A stretch of DNA of 64,000 nucleotides from JBNKEI01 sp050288705 (GTDB taxonomy: Bacteria; Myxococcota; Myxococcia; Myxococcales; UBA5297): assembly GCA_050288705.1 (NCBI GenBank), contig JBNKEI010000207.1, positions 1 through 64,000 on the forward strand. The letters run 5' to 3'. Under the pieces are notes generated by a model, which saw only the letters and a list, made by a program, of their open reading frames with translations, searched no databases and was not told the DNA's origin. The translations under genes and the position numbers were made by a program. This document shows positions 27,832 to 36,781 of this stretch, piece after piece. How positions within the stretch are numbered: the first letter of the stretch is position 1; every line of letters begins with the position of its first letter.

Positions 27832-28503
27832 GTGAGCGAGCAAAAAGAAACTGACGTGCCGAAGGTCGTGCCTAAGAAAGACGCCGAGCTCCAGCAACAG
27901 CCAGAAGAAACTAGCCAAGAAAACGCGAATGGGCGTACCGAGGTGGTCGAGACATCCCATCAGTTGCAGGAAGAGCTTGCCCAGGTTCGCGAAGAGCTAG
28001 CCCAAGCGCATAAAGAGCTAGAGGCAAAATCGAAACGTATTGATGAGCTGGCGCGCGCCTACAGCGGATTAGTGAACGACCAAAAAGATTTTCGCAATCG
28101 GTTAGAACGTGAAAAAGAGAGAGTTCTAGAGAACGAAAGGGGGAAAATCTCACTTCACTTGTTGCAGGTGGGCGACGAAATGGATCGTGCCCTGTGCTCT
28201 TTAGGAGATTGCTCTGAGAATCCATTGGTTCAAGGAGTCAGGATGATTCACGATGGATTGCTCAAAACACTGAGCTCTTTAGGAATAGAAAAATTATCGC
28301 TGGTAGGTAAGCCTTTTGACCCATCATTGGCGGAAGCCATTGATTTGGTTGCCGTAGAAGATCAAGCACTGGATTCTCAAGTCACCGACGAAGTGACTGC
28401 AGGGTATCGATTGGGAGAGCGTTTACTCCGACCAGCTAAAGTGCGCGTTGGTCGTTATGTAGCCCCCCAAGCGCAAAATCAGGCAGCACCTCAAGGCAGC
28501 TAA
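27832..28503 (+). CDS. grpE: GrpE nucleotide exchange factor
   Basis: 223 residues from GTG 27832, with AAGGAG upstream. A charged N-terminal tail and a long coiled coil (about 45-95) lead to the GrpE core: FRNRLEREKERV, LLQVGDEMDRAL, GVRMIHDGLLKTLSSLGIE, FDPSLAEAIDLV and the C-terminal beta domain GYRLGERLLRPAKVRVG. It releases ADP from DnaK in the cytoplasm. dnaK and dnaJ are not adjacent in this window. The downstream bases include a weak hairpin (28501-28535) that overlaps the stop codon. Confidence 0.92.
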   Translation: MSEQKETDVPKVVPKKDAELQQQPEETSQENANGRTEVVETSHQLQEELAQVREELAQAHKELEAKSKRIDELARAYSGLVNDQKDFRNRLEREKERVLENERGKISLHLLQVGDEMDRALCSLGDCSENPLVQGVRMIHDGLLKTLSSLGIEKLSLVGKPFDPSLAEAIDLVAVEDQALDSQVTDEVTAGYRLGERLLRPAKVRVGRYVAPQAQNQAAPQGS

Positions 28504-28535
28504 TCTCCTTAAAATTTACCATTTAATGGAGATTA
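28501..28535 (+). other. Weak hairpin at the grpE stop
   Basis: TAATCTCC (28501-28508) pairs with GGAGATTA (28528-28535) across a 19-base loop. There is no T-run after it, so termination is doubtful. Confidence 0.25.
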
Positions 28536-28604
28536 AGTGGAATATTCGAGTAAGAACGCGGTTTTCTTTCAGTGCTCTTTTTCTTTATTGGGAGAGAAAT
28601 ACGA

Positions 28605-30107
28605 ATGACTATTCGCCGAAATATGTCTCGATATTCGAATACTATCCTTTGGTTAGTCTCTTTGGCAGCTTTTGGTTGCAATCTTCAGCGAACTGTTGAT
28701 AGCAGTTTGCTGATTAGCTCCGCCGACGCGGCTACTAGTTCAAAGGATCTATGGAAAGAACACGGCCCTAAAGACCCTCTGCCTGAAGGTGTTCATCCGG
28801 TTCCTTCTCTGGCTCCTTTAATAAAGGTTCTAAGACCAGGAGTGGTGAATGTTTACACCACTTCTGTAATTAAACAGCGACGTATATCGCGCAGATTTCA
28901 AGATCCTCTTGAGGAATTCTGGCGGCGATTTGGAGGAGAAGCTCCCGAGGCTCGCCGTCAAAGTCTTGGTTCTGGTTTTATCGTTAATGAACACGGTTAC
29001 GTTATAACCAATAATCACGTAGTAGAAAACGCTACCGAGATTCGCGTAAAGCTTGCTGATGGCCGAGAATTTGAGGCAGAAATCACGGGAAAAGACCCTC
29101 AAACCGATGTAGCGCTGTTGAAGCTCAAAAGCGGTAATAAATCCGAATTGAAAAATTTACCAATTACTTATTTGGGCGATTCGGACGCGCTGGAAGTAGG
29201 TGATTATGTAATTGCAGTAGGTAATCCCTTTGGACTCGATCACTCGGTGAGTCAGGGTATTGTCTCAGCCAAAGAGCGTTTTATAAATGCGACCCAATAC
29301 GATAATTTTATTCAGACAGATGCGGCAATTAATCCGGGAAACTCTGGAGGACCACTGTTTAATAGTCGCGGTGAAGTAGTGGGAGTTAACACTGCAATCT
29401 TGGGTCAGGGTATTGGTTTTGCAGTCCCCATTAATATGGTTAAAACATTGTTGCCCCAATTACTTAACAATGGAAAAGTTGTTCGTGGATGGTTAGGGGT
29501 GAGTATCCAAGATGTCACTGCAGAAATGTTGCGTGCATTGAAGTTAAGCAATGTTAGTGGAGCCTTGGTCGCAGGAGTAGTAGATAAGAGTCCGGCGGAT
29601 ATGTCAGGTATTCGGGCTGGCGACGTAGTGGTGGGTATTAATGGAAAAAAGATTAAAACCTACCAGCAGCTTTCCCGAGAAATAGCTTTTGTAGCCCCGG
29701 GATCGAAAATTAGATTAGAGTTGTTGCGCGACGGTAAGAGCAAGGTCATTCAGGTTACTATTGGCCAGAGACCCGACGAAGAGGAAACAGTAGCGGTTTC
29801 GGAAACCCCTAGTCAGCGGCGTTCGGCTGATAGACTAGGAATTGTGACCCAACCGTTAAGTAAAAGACTGCGTGCACAACTAGGAATAACTCATGGGATA
29901 CAAATTGCCCATGTCGACCCTAGTAGCCCAGCGGCGAGAACTGGAGCTCGCCCAGGAGACATAATTGTAGAAGTACAACGGCAGCCTGTTTCCTCGGTCA
30001 GTGATTACAAGCGAATAATTCGCTCTTTAGGAAAAGGAGAAGTAGCCCTTCTGCGATTGCAGCGAGAAAGCAATGTCTCTCTGTACGTTGCAATCCGAGT
30101 TCCTTAA
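28605..30107 (+). CDS. htrA: HtrA/Deg-family periplasmic serine protease with two PDZ domains
   Basis: The frame opens at 28572, but ATG 28605 follows a GGGAGAG site by 8 bases and is preferred (500 residues). The N-terminus is a signal peptide with a possible lipobox (LAAFGC), so it may be a lipoprotein, unlike E. coli DegP. The catalytic triad is readable: His in ITNNHVVENA, Asp in DPQTDVALLKL, Ser in NPGNSGGPL. PDZ1 starts near GWLGVSIQDV and PDZ2 near RLGIVTQPLS. It degrades or refolds damaged envelope proteins. It completes the ftsH-grpE-htrA quality-control cluster. Confidence 0.93.
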   Translation: MTIRRNMSRYSNTILWLVSLAAFGCNLQRTVDSSLLISSADAATSSKDLWKEHGPKDPLPEGVHPVPSLAPLIKVLRPGVVNVYTTSVIKQRRISRRFQDPLEEFWRRFGGEAPEARRQSLGSGFIVNEHGYVITNNHVVENATEIRVKLADGREFEAEITGKDPQTDVALLKLKSGNKSELKNLPITYLGDSDALEVGDYVIAVGNPFGLDHSVSQGIVSAKERFINATQYDNFIQTDAAINPGNSGGPLFNSRGEVVGVNTAILGQGIGFAVPINMVKTLLPQLLNNGKVVRGWLGVSIQDVTAEMLRALKLSNVSGALVAGVVDKSPADMSGIRAGDVVVGINGKKIKTYQQLSREIAFVAPGSKIRLELLRDGKSKVIQVTIGQRPDEEETVAVSETPSQRRSADRLGIVTQPLSKRLRAQLGITHGIQIAHVDPSSPAARTGARPGDIIVEVQRQPVSSVSDYKRIIRSLGKGEVALLRLQRESNVSLYVAIRVP

Positions 30108-30124
30108 ATTGAATATAAAAACTC

Positions 30125-30164
30125 GCTCCGCTTTTTCGAAAGGCATTCCCGGATAGGCGGAGCA
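30125..30164. terminator. Candidate shared terminator between convergent htrA and SpoU genes
   Basis: GCTCCGC and GCGGAGC form a 7-bp stem in the 73-base gap between two converging genes. The loop is long (about 25 bases, T-rich at its start) and no clear T-run follows, so this is a weak call. Confidence 0.35.
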
Positions 30165-30180
30165 GGTTACACATATAAAC

Positions 30181-30906
30181 TCACTTAGTGGGTTTAATAG
30201 CGCGAGAAATATGTCGAAATGCAGTAAGTAGTAATTCTGCTTCGCGTTGGGTTGGACGTGCTCGCTCGATTAATCGCTTGATTTCCGAAAGCACCGTATC
30301 CGGATTCTGAGTATTGAGAAAATCAACTTCCAATAATACCTGGCGGATGAAATCAAAGAGCGTGTGTTGAGTTCCTACGGGAGCCAAAGGTAATCGTGAT
30401 TCTTCTTTTTTTCCGGAAGACCATGATGCTAAGAAACACTGGTGTGCCGCAATCATTACTGCCTGTGCCAGGTTTATCGACTCTTTGGCAGGTGAAACCG
30501 GAATATTTACTACCAGCTGGCAAAAATCTAGCTCCGCGTCGGAAAGCCCTCGCTGTTCATTGCCAAAAACCATTACTACTTCGCCTCCAGAATCAGTCTC
30601 TTGGGAGGCATAGTCTATCCACTCGCTCAACCAAAGGGTTGGCCGTTTTTTTGGCTTTCGGGAAGTAGTACCGGCAACTAAAGTGCCGTGGGCAACTGCA
30701 TCTCTCAAGCTGGGAACAATTAGCACTGACTCGAGAAGGTCTTGGGCGTCCACTGCTAAAACTCGCGCGCGCTTAAAATTTTTAGTCTGCGGCTCGGAAA
30801 GAACTAGTCGGGACAGGCCGCTGTTTTTCATTGCCCTTAGTGCGCTTCCTAGGTTGTCAGGGTGGCGCACTTTATCAAGCACAAAAGTGATACGGGATAA
30901 ATCCAA
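30181..30906 (-). CDS. SpoU/TrmH-family RNA 2'-O-methyltransferase (TrmJ-like)
   Basis: 241 residues. The trefoil-knot SPOUT motifs are present: FVLDKVRHPDNLGSALRAMK (motif 1 with the catalytic Arg/Asn region), VVMVFGNEQRGLSDAEL (motif 2) and VNIPVSPAKESINLAQAV (motif 3, SAM binding). A C-terminal helical extension (about 175-240) with DFLNTQNPDTVLSEIKRLIE resembles the tail of TrmJ-type enzymes. It should methylate ribose 2'-OH in tRNA or rRNA; the target base cannot be fixed from sequence. Its start at ATG 30906 lies 28 bases downstream of the acetate transporter stop on the same strand, so the two may be co-transcribed. Confidence 0.85.
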   Translation of the reverse strand: MDLSRITFVLDKVRHPDNLGSALRAMKNSGLSRLVLSEPQTKNFKRARVLAVDAQDLLESVLIVPSLRDAVAHGTLVAGTTSRKPKKRPTLWLSEWIDYASQETDSGGEVVMVFGNEQRGLSDAELDFCQLVVNIPVSPAKESINLAQAVMIAAHQCFLASWSSGKKEESRLPLAPVGTQHTLFDFIRQVLLEVDFLNTQNPDTVLSEIKRLIERARPTQREAELLLTAFRHISRAIKPTK

Positions 30907-30933
30907 GGAGCACCAGGTATACTTGTTCCGACG

Positions 30934-31581
30934 CTATGCGGCATTATGCAGGCGGCAGTCTGGTTTTGAAGAATAAGACGAGGAGGTTTCTATTTTGCCG
31001 ATCGGTAACACTTCGCGCCCTAACTGCTCTGCGAGCACCTCTGCCATGGCTAGATAAAAAGCACTTGCCCCGCATATAATTCCTTCCCATCCAGCTATAG
31101 TTCCCACCAAAGTTGACCCAGTGAAATCACGCACTGCTAGCAGAAAAAACAAGACTACCAGGGATAAGAACACGAACTGTAGTGCGCGGTTTGCTTTTAG
31201 AGTTCCAAAGAACATGAACAGAGTAAACACTCCCCATAGCAATAGATATAACCCCATGTATCCCTGAGGAGTGGGGTCCATGATTCCTACCCGTGGGCCC
31301 ACCAAAAGCGCCACTAACGTGAGCCAAAAAAAGCCGTATGAAGTAAAAGCAGTAGTACCAAAAGTGTTTCCTTTTTTGAACTCTAAAATGCCAGCGATTA
31401 TTTGGGCAATTCCACCGTAGAAAACCCCCATAGATAAGATCATGGCGCTGATGGGAAAAAAACCAGCGTTGTGGATATTAAGAAGAATGGTAGTCATACC
31501 AAATCCCATCAGTCCCAACGGAGCAGGATTGGCAGTCTTGTGAACATCACTGGCAGTGGCACTACAAGAAATCTTTTTCAT
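30934..31581 (-). CDS. satP: Acetate uptake transporter, GPR1/FUN34/YaaH (SatP) family
   Basis: The frame opens at 31677, but ATG 31581 has an AAGGA site 7 bases upstream and gives the right length (215 residues). The signature [14 protein letters not shown] (about 17-30) opens the first of six membrane helices, with [20 protein letters not shown] typical of helix 2-3. It moves acetate or succinate with protons across the inner membrane in E. coli. That fits with the NDP-forming acyl-CoA synthetase at the window start, although the genes are 30 kb apart. A possible start of a bicistron with the SpoU gene. Confidence 0.9.
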   Translation of the reverse strand: MKKISCSATASDVHKTANPAPLGLMGFGMTTILLNIHNAGFFPISAMILSMGVFYGGIAQIIAGILEFKKGNTFGTTAFTSYGFFWLTLVALLVGPRVGIMDPTPQGYMGLYLLLWGVFTLFMFFGTLKANRALQFVFLSLVVLFFLLAVRDFTGSTLVGTIAGWEGIICGASAFYLAMAEVLAEQLGREVLPIGKIETSSSYSSKPDCRLHNAA

Positions 31582-31805
31582 TTGGTTTTCCTTCAGAGTC
31601 GAGCTTCTTAGGGTTTGGCGAGCGTTTTTTACGCTAATTGCCGCCCCTCGCATAGCACGAACTTGAAAGAGACCCAAGCACTATGCAAGCAGACCAATGC
31701 AAGTCCTTGTCAATTAAGCAGAAAAGAGCCTTAAGCTATACGCGCAAAAAAAAATGATTATTACTCTTGCCCTGGCGACCAGCTCAGGGTAATTTCCCCA
31801 CCACT

Positions 31806-31876
31806 TGGGGCATCGTCTAACGGCAGGACTGAGGACTTTGAATCCTCCTATCTAGGTTCGAATCCTAGTGCCCCAG
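31806..31876 (+). tRNA. tRNA-Gln (anticodon TTG)
   Basis: Acceptor arms TGGGGCA (31806-31812) and TGCCCCA (31869-31875) pair perfectly, with discriminator G. The anticodon arm is GAGGA-CTTTGAA-TCCTC with TTG in the loop, and the T-arm is CTAGG-TTCGAAT-CCTAG. CCA is not encoded, so the 3' end needs processing (rnz is in this window). Confidence 0.93.
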
Positions 31877-31926
31877 AAAATCCAGAGGCTTTGTACTAAA
31901 CTAATATACGACATTAATTTTTGTGA

Positions 31927-33687
31927 CTAATTCTCAGGATTCAGTTCGACATCAAAGCGTATACTTTCTTTGTTGCCTAGGGTGAAATTTTCTTTCCACT
32001 TCATGCCCTGGAAGCGAACTAAGATGCGATGATTTCCTTCATAAACCGAAATTTCATTGCTTAGAGGCGCTTCGCCTACACGTTTCCCATCAATAAAAAC
32101 TGTCGCTCCCAGTGGAGCATTGACTAGTACTGTTCCCTTTCCAAGAGTGATTTTGGAATAGGTTTTTCCATAAGGGCGCACAGTAATTCTCCGTCTAGCT
32201 CGAATTCCTAACTTAGGATTTAGCAGAGTAATTAGGTGCGGCCCGGGTTCTAGGTATGCAGTAAGAGGAGCGACTCCCGCTTTTTTTCCATCGATCCAGA
32301 TATCCACTGCCGGAACAACTGAAAGAACCAATTGGGGTTCGTCGGGGGAGGGTTCATCAATAGACTCATCAGGTACATCAGATTCGGATTCACCAACGGT
32401 TTCTTCTGAAGAGGGAATAGGGGTATTGATTGGGGACTTAGGTGTATCCAAAGATGGTGCCGAAGGCACGGTCAAGGCGAAATTCGCTTTTGCTGGTGAA
32501 CGACGAGAGACTTCTTGTCGCCAGGCGAAGAAGCAAATTAAGAATGCGATTGTCAATACCACATTGGCGGCGACCGAAAAATGGAACCAACCTCGTGGAG
32601 ATTGAGGTTGTTTGGCAGGAGGAGGAACGGAACGTTGGGATGAGGTGGCTGCTGCTAGGTCGAGTCGGACCGATGGTTGCTTTGGCGGCGCGTTTACTTG
32701 CGGTTCGGCAACTCGGTATGTTGCCGGAGCGGCTAGAGAGTCGGGACGTGGTAAATCGCTAGCAAAATCGGCAAGTCCTTTTTCAATGACCTCCAGGCGC
32801 ATAGTTCGTACCGAGTCGCCAGAAAACAGTCCCTCTAGAAAGAAAGCTAATGCATCGGTAGAAGGAAGCGGATTAATGGCCTCTTCCAGGGCGTCGCCAA
32901 AAGCTACTGGAGTGGGAAAGCGGTCGGAGCTTTTTTTGGCGGTTGCTTTGAAAATGATTTGGCGCAGCTTTTGGGGAATAGCTTCGGAGTTAAGGAGAGA
33001 AAGGTCACTGTTTACCGCTGCATCTTCAGCTGGTGACTCTGACTGAAGAGCGGGCACTGCACCAGCAATGGCCTCATAAAGAGTAATTCCTAGTTGATAA
33101 ACATCAGTCTGTTCTGTAGCTGCTTTGCTTCCACCAAGAATTTGTTCCGGGGCATAGTACAGTCTTCTGGTAGCTTGGTCGGCCGTATCTTGGGACGCCA
33201 TGCAGGAGGCTCCATATCCAGAAACTTTGGTGATTCCTGCATAGCTTACAAACAGGGCTTCCGGGCGAAGCTCTCCATGCAAAAGCGGGGAGCCATCATC
33301 AGTGCCGGCTAGGTGCGCATAGTGAACTCCTCGAGCGGCATCAATAACAATGCGAGCTGCTAATCCCGGTGGCATCCGCTGTCTCTTGCTGGCATGAAAG
33401 ATTTTGCGGAGCGATTCGCCATTTACAAATTCGACTACCCGAAACAATCCCTCTTCCATTTCTGCCAGTCCAAACACTCGTACTATGTTGGGGTGCTCTA
33501 ACAATGAAGCTTGTTGGGTTTCAAATCGTAGTTGGGCTAGAAGAGATTGGTCAGAGTATATGTGTTCGGGAATTCTGATCAGTACTATTGGATGGACACG
33601 AGATGTTGCAATACGCAAACCAAGAAATGCTCGTGAGCTTTCTCCAGTCAGCAAGGGTCCAAGAGTTATGTATCTTGATTTTTCCAT
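31927..33687 (-). CDS. Membrane-anchored protein-kinase-fold pseudokinase with two PEGA domains
   Basis: 586 residues: a Hanks-type kinase fold (about 5-270), a proline-rich linker, one membrane helix (about 368-388), an acidic linker, and two PEGA-like repeats (about 450-490 and 515-560, with IWIDGKKAGVAPL and VFIDGKRVGEAPL). Key catalytic residues are altered: the VAIK lysine is Arg38 (VLIRI), the HRDLKPEN loop reads HGELRPEAL (137-145), and DFG reads SGYG with Asp replaced by Gly157. The APE motif is kept (YYAPEQ). So it is probably a pseudokinase that senses or scaffolds at the envelope. It overlaps the upstream HAD-IB gene by 22 bases. Confidence 0.8.
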   Translation of the reverse strand: MEKSRYITLGPLLTGESSRAFLGLRIATSRVHPIVLIRIPEHIYSDQSLLAQLRFETQQASLLEHPNIVRVFGLAEMEEGLFRVVEFVNGESLRKIFHASKRQRMPPGLAARIVIDAARGVHYAHLAGTDDGSPLLHGELRPEALFVSYAGITKVSGYGASCMASQDTADQATRRLYYAPEQILGGSKAATEQTDVYQLGITLYEAIAGAVPALQSESPAEDAAVNSDLSLLNSEAIPQKLRQIIFKATAKKSSDRFPTPVAFGDALEEAINPLPSTDALAFFLEGLFSGDSVRTMRLEVIEKGLADFASDLPRPDSLAAPATYRVAEPQVNAPPKQPSVRLDLAAATSSQRSVPPPAKQPQSPRGWFHFSVAANVVLTIAFLICFFAWRQEVSRRSPAKANFALTVPSAPSLDTPKSPINTPIPSSEETVGESESDVPDESIDEPSPDEPQLVLSVVPAVDIWIDGKKAGVAPLTAYLEPGPHLITLLNPKLGIRARRRITVRPYGKTYSKITLGKGTVLVNAPLGATVFIDGKRVGEAPLSNEISVYEGNHRILVRFQGMKWKENFTLGNKESIRFDVELNPEN

Positions 33688-34349
33688 GGCTTCGGTTTTC
33701 CCCAGCGGGCGATTTCCCAGCCGCGTTGCAAAGCAATTCTTTTTAGGCGTGGATCGGGGTGAACAGCCACTGGTCTTCCTACTGCTTCGAAAACCGGAAG
33801 ATCAGAAGCAGAATCACTGTAAAAAGTGCATTGCGAAAGCGACACTTGCACTTTTTGGGCATACTGTTGGGCTACTTCCAGCTTTCCTTTACCAAAACAC
33901 AGCGTTCCTAAGGGCTGCCCGGTATACCGTCCGGCATAATCGGTTTCGAACCGATTGCATAAGTAACCATCCATTTCCAACTGGGAGGTTATTGGTTCCG
34001 ATAAGTAGTTAGAAGAAGAAGTGAGCAATAACAATTGGTCCCCGGCGTCTCGATGTTTTTGCAAGACTTTCCATGCGCCAGGACGAATTAAATGGCGGAT
34101 TTTGCTTTCGTAAAAAGCCAGGGAGCGATTTCTAATATCCTCCTCAAGTTGGCCTTTTAAGCTGCCAATGCTTTTCAAAATTACTTCTTCGAGCTGGGAA
34201 AATCCTAGGTGATACCGAGTCAGCCAGATCCAAGCGACCAGAGCTTGTCGCCAGGGAATAAAGCCCTTTTTCATCTCCGAAGCAACCCACAAAGCTCCCG
34301 AGTTTTTGCAGAGTAGAGTTTTATCCAGGTCGAAAAACGCAATAGCCAT
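33666..34349 (-). CDS. HAD-superfamily subfamily IB phosphatase (SerB/Cof-like)
   Basis: 227 residues. Motif I FFDLDKTLL, motif II LLLLTSSSNYLSEPI, the lysine in FGKGKLEVAQQYAQK, and motif IV TFYSDSASDLPVFEAVG define the HAD-IB family, which includes phosphoserine phosphatase and PSP-like enzymes of phospholipid metabolism. The helical cap (about 25-95) is of C1 type. It is cytoplasmic, with an unknown phosphomonoester substrate. Its last 22 bases overlap the start of the pseudokinase gene, implying coupled translation and perhaps a shared process. Confidence 0.85.
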   Translation of the reverse strand: MAIAFFDLDKTLLCKNSGALWVASEMKKGFIPWRQALVAWIWLTRYHLGFSQLEEVILKSIGSLKGQLEEDIRNRSLAFYESKIRHLIRPGAWKVLQKHRDAGDQLLLLTSSSNYLSEPITSQLEMDGYLCNRFETDYAGRYTGQPLGTLCFGKGKLEVAQQYAQKVQVSLSQCTFYSDSASDLPVFEAVGRPVAVHPDPRLKRIALQRGWEIARWGKPKPWKNQDT

Positions 34350-34429
34350 ACAAGATCTCGGACCCTTGTTATACTAAATGTGCCAATACTAAGTCACAGG
34401 ATACCAAACTTCTCGCAGACGTATGACTA

Positions 34430-34482
34430 AAGAAAAGAAGGAGAGCCCCTAGAATAAGCAACTGCAAGCTATAGGAGCTCTC
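34430..34482 (-). terminator. Rho-independent terminator of tRNA-Gly
   Basis: On the minus strand, GAGAGCTCCTA and TAGGGGCTCTC form an 11-bp stem (arms at 34472-34482 and 34441-34451, one G-U pair), followed by CTTCTTTTCTTT. It lies just downstream of the tRNA. Confidence 0.75.
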
Positions 34483-34491
34483 ACTTTGTTG

Positions 34492-34564
34492 AGCGGGAAA
34501 CGGGATTCGAACCCGCGACCCTCAGCTTGGGAAGCTAATGCTCTACCAACTGAGCTATTCCCGC
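34492..34564 (-). tRNA. tRNA-Gly (anticodon CCC)
   Basis: Read on the minus strand, acceptor GCGGGAA/TTCCCGC pairs perfectly with discriminator T. D-arm GCTCAGTTGGTAGAGC, anticodon arm TTAGC-TTCCCAA-GCTGA with CCC, and T-arm CGGGT-TCGAATC-CCG are all standard. Decodes GGG. Confidence 0.93.
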
Positions 34565-34577
34565 AAAGAACAAGAGG

Positions 34578-34605
34578 ATTTTAGCCGCCGCATTTTTTAA
34601 GTCAA
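34578..34605 (-). promoter_or_regulatory. Promoter of tRNA-Gly
   Basis: On the minus strand TTGACT (34605-34600), a 16-base spacer and TAAAAT (34583-34578) form a near-consensus sigma-70-type promoter 14 bases before the tRNA. Confidence 0.65.
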
Positions 34606-34888
34606 GTCTTTGGTTTTCAGCGGATGAATGCCACCTTCAAGGAACCGTCTTCTTGTCGTCCGATCGGTTGAACTGCGCTCATGAAATCAGACGCAAAAAA
34701 GTAGTTAGAAGGTATAGGGGTAATGGAGCGGGAAATCGTTATCAAGCAAACCAGTTTGTAATAGAAAATTGCGATTTCGCAATTGCTTTCGAAATTTTTC
34801 TGCACATCATGCAAACTGGGGAGAAGCTAACGCATTGTGCGTTGTATTGTTTACTGTAATGTGTCTTTTTAAATAATCATTTATTACT

Positions 34889-34920
34889 GCTGTCAGCCAG
34901 AAAACAGCCAGACTGACAGC
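34889..34920 (-). terminator. Candidate terminator hairpin behind the zinc-ribbon gene
   Basis: GCTGTCAG (34889-34896) and CTGACAGC (34913-34920) form a perfect 8-bp stem with a 16-base loop. On the minus strand it is followed by AT-rich but not strictly T-rich sequence. Confidence 0.4.
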
Positions 34921-34946
34921 GCGCTAGCAAAGACGGAGAAATGAGG

Positions 34947-35336
34947 TCAAATGCCTTTAGAAGTACTCTTGGATTGAGCAAAACGTTTATAAAAATCAAC
35001 AATGGCTTCTATAGATGTCTCTATGGCTTCCCCTTCGGTTTCAATATCATCTATAAAAATCCCACCGCAGATTTCGCATGTCTCGTAGACCATGGAACGT
35101 TTCTCGCCGCCCTCTACTGCTACAAGATCAATCTGGCATTCTGGACACGTTCCAGTAACTTCGTCAGGGTTGGGATGGCCTCCGATTGATTCCAGGCCAG
35201 GAAGATTGTGTCGCAAGAGCAACCGGTTTACTTCAGCGATGTCGAGCCATAGTCCAGTACACTCGGGACAGCGCGCCATACTGCTTCCCTCTCCCTCTAA
35301 CTGGACCATTTCGACAGCGCACCGGGGGCAATCCAT
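34947..35336 (-). CDS. Double zinc-ribbon (zf-TFIIB type) protein
   Basis: 129 residues with two zinc ribbons: CPRC...CPECTGLWLDIAEVN (about 3-39) and CPEC...CEICGGIFIDDIE (about 63-98). The CPxC...CxxC-G-W/I-x-D pattern is that of zf-TFIIB domain proteins, common and mostly uncharacterised in bacteria. The C-terminal 30 residues are helical (EAIVDFYKRFAQS). Function unknown; binding of nucleic acid or protein is possible. It stands alone, with a hairpin behind it at 34889-34920. Confidence 0.75.
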   Translation of the reverse strand: MDCPRCAVEMVQLEGEGSSMARCPECTGLWLDIAEVNRLLLRHNLPGLESIGGHPNPDEVTGTCPECQIDLVAVEGGEKRSMVYETCEICGGIFIDDIETEGEAIETSIEAIVDFYKRFAQSKSTSKGI

Positions 35337-35491
35337 TCAGAAAATATCCTCGTTCATGGGAGAAATCCTCCCTTTTGTTTGGTAGCCTTGTGGGTTCAAC
35401 AACCATGAGATTTAATAATAACTCTTTGTCCTGCTAGAGTTCAAGACAGAATATACATATACTCGCTCATAACAAAATCTACATTACTTGA

Positions 35492-36781
35492 TCAAGCTTT
35501 GGTTCGGCGAATGTCTGCTCCTAAGCTTTTCAATTTATGTTCCAATCGATCATATCCGCGGTCAAGATGGTAGATGCGATGTATTTCGGTTTTTCCGGTT
35601 GCGCAAAGTCCTGCCAAAACAAGAGAAGCGCTAGCACGCAGGTCAGTCGCCATAACTGGGGCGCCGCAAAGCTTTTTAACTCCTTTTACCACCGCAGTAT
35701 GTCCATCGATTTTTATATCTGCACCCATTCGATGCAGTTCCAGAACATGCATAAAACGATTTTCAAAAACCGTTTCCGTAATTACCGAAGAGCCGCTAGC
35801 CAAAGTCAGCAGCACCATGAGTTGAGCTTGCATATCGGTAGGAAAGCCCGGATAGGGCATGGTTTTTATATCAACAGGCCTCAAATTCTTGGGTCCTTTG
35901 CAAAAAATACCCCGGTTGTTGCAGGAAATATGGGCGCCAATTTCCCGTAGCTTTCCAATCACCGCGTCCAGATGTTCAGCAATAGCGTGTTTTACCAGAA
36001 TCTCTCCCCTTGTTAGCGCTGCTGCAACTAGAAAAGTACCTGCTTCGATGCGATCGGGAATTATAGAATGCTCCACTGGTTTTAATTCGTCGACTCCGTC
36101 AATGGTAATTTGGTCTGTTCCAGCTCCAGATATTTTAGCGCCCATTTTTTGGAGTACGCGCGCTAGCTCTTCTACCTCTGGCTCCCGAGCGGCATTTTCC
36201 AAAATCGTTTGCCCTTTGGCCAAAGTTGCCGCCATCATAAGATTCTCAGTTCCAGTTACCGTAATCATATCAAAAGTGAAAGTAATTCCCCGGAGTCGTT
36301 TCGCCCGGGCTTCTACGTATCCTTGAGCTAGGTCAATTTGCGCGCCCATTTTTTCCAGCCCTTTGAGATGCTGATCAATAGGTCGGGCTCCAATGGCACA
36401 GCCGCCAGGTAACGAAACTTTTGCTTTTCCATAACGAGCCAAGAGAGGTCCCAAAACCAATACGCTGGCTCTCATGGTTTTTACTAGCTCGTAAGGAGCT
36501 TCGGGGGCAATCGAACTAATACGTAATTTTAGTGTATTGCTTTGATCTATTTCGCCTATTTCTTGGCATATTCCCCTTTGGCTAGATAAGGTGGAAGCGC
36601 CCATTTTTTCTAGCAATTTGCAAAGAGTGATCACATCTGCCAAACAAGGAACGTTGCGGTAGCAGTGCTCGCCCTCAGCCAAAAGAGAAGAGGCAAGTAT
36701 AGGTAATGCCGCATTTTTTGCGCCACTAACCTCTACTTCTCCTACTAGTTTATTACCGCCTTCAACTACGATCTTATCCAT
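35492..36781 (-). CDS. murA: UDP-N-acetylglucosamine 1-carboxyvinyltransferase MurA
   Basis: The frame opens at 36844, but ATG 36781 (MDKIVVEGG) matches MurA N-termini and has a GGGAGAAGG site; it gives 429 residues, the usual size. Lys22-region [13 protein letters not shown], the active-site Cys in [13 protein letters not shown] (the fosfomycin target), and the late FPTDMQAQ segment are intact. It adds enolpyruvate from PEP to UDP-GlcNAc, the first committed step of peptidoglycan synthesis. Its start overlaps the end of prmC by 16 bases, so the two are co-expressed. Confidence 0.95.
   Translation of the reverse strand: MDKIVVEGGNKLVGEVEVSGAKNAALPILASSLLAEGEHCYRNVPCLADVITLCKLLEKMGASTLSSQRGICQEIGEIDQSNTLKLRISSIAPEAPYELVKTMRASVLVLGPLLARYGKAKVSLPGGCAIGARPIDQHLKGLEKMGAQIDLAQGYVEARAKRLRGITFTFDMITVTGTENLMMAATLAKGQTILENAAREPEVEELARVLQKMGAKISGAGTDQITIDGVDELKPVEHSIIPDRIEAGTFLVAAALTRGEILVKHAIAEHLDAVIGKLREIGAHISCNNRGIFCKGPKNLRPVDIKTMPYPGFPTDMQAQLMVLLTLASGSSVITETVFENRFMHVLELHRMGADIKIDGHTAVVKGVKKLCGAPVMATDLRASASLVLAGLCATGKTEIHRIYHLDRGYDRLEHKLKSLGADIRRTKA

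Larger units (their letters stand above)
34565..34946. other. Non-coding gap of 382 bases
   Basis: It holds the tRNA-Gly promoter (34578-34605) and a hairpin behind the zinc-ribbon gene (34889-34920). A 65-codon minus frame at 34617-34814 overlaps the promoter and matches nothing; I regard it as chance. The rest is AT-rich with no further structure seen. Confidence 0.45.

Noticed and set aside
31927..33687. Active Hanks-type Ser/Thr kinase
   Set aside because: VAIK Lys, HRD Asp and DFG Asp are all replaced, so an active kinase is unlikely.
33404..34012. 202-codon plus-strand frame
   Set aside because: Antisense to the pseudokinase and HAD-IB genes, whose motifs are clear; composition looks like a shadow frame.
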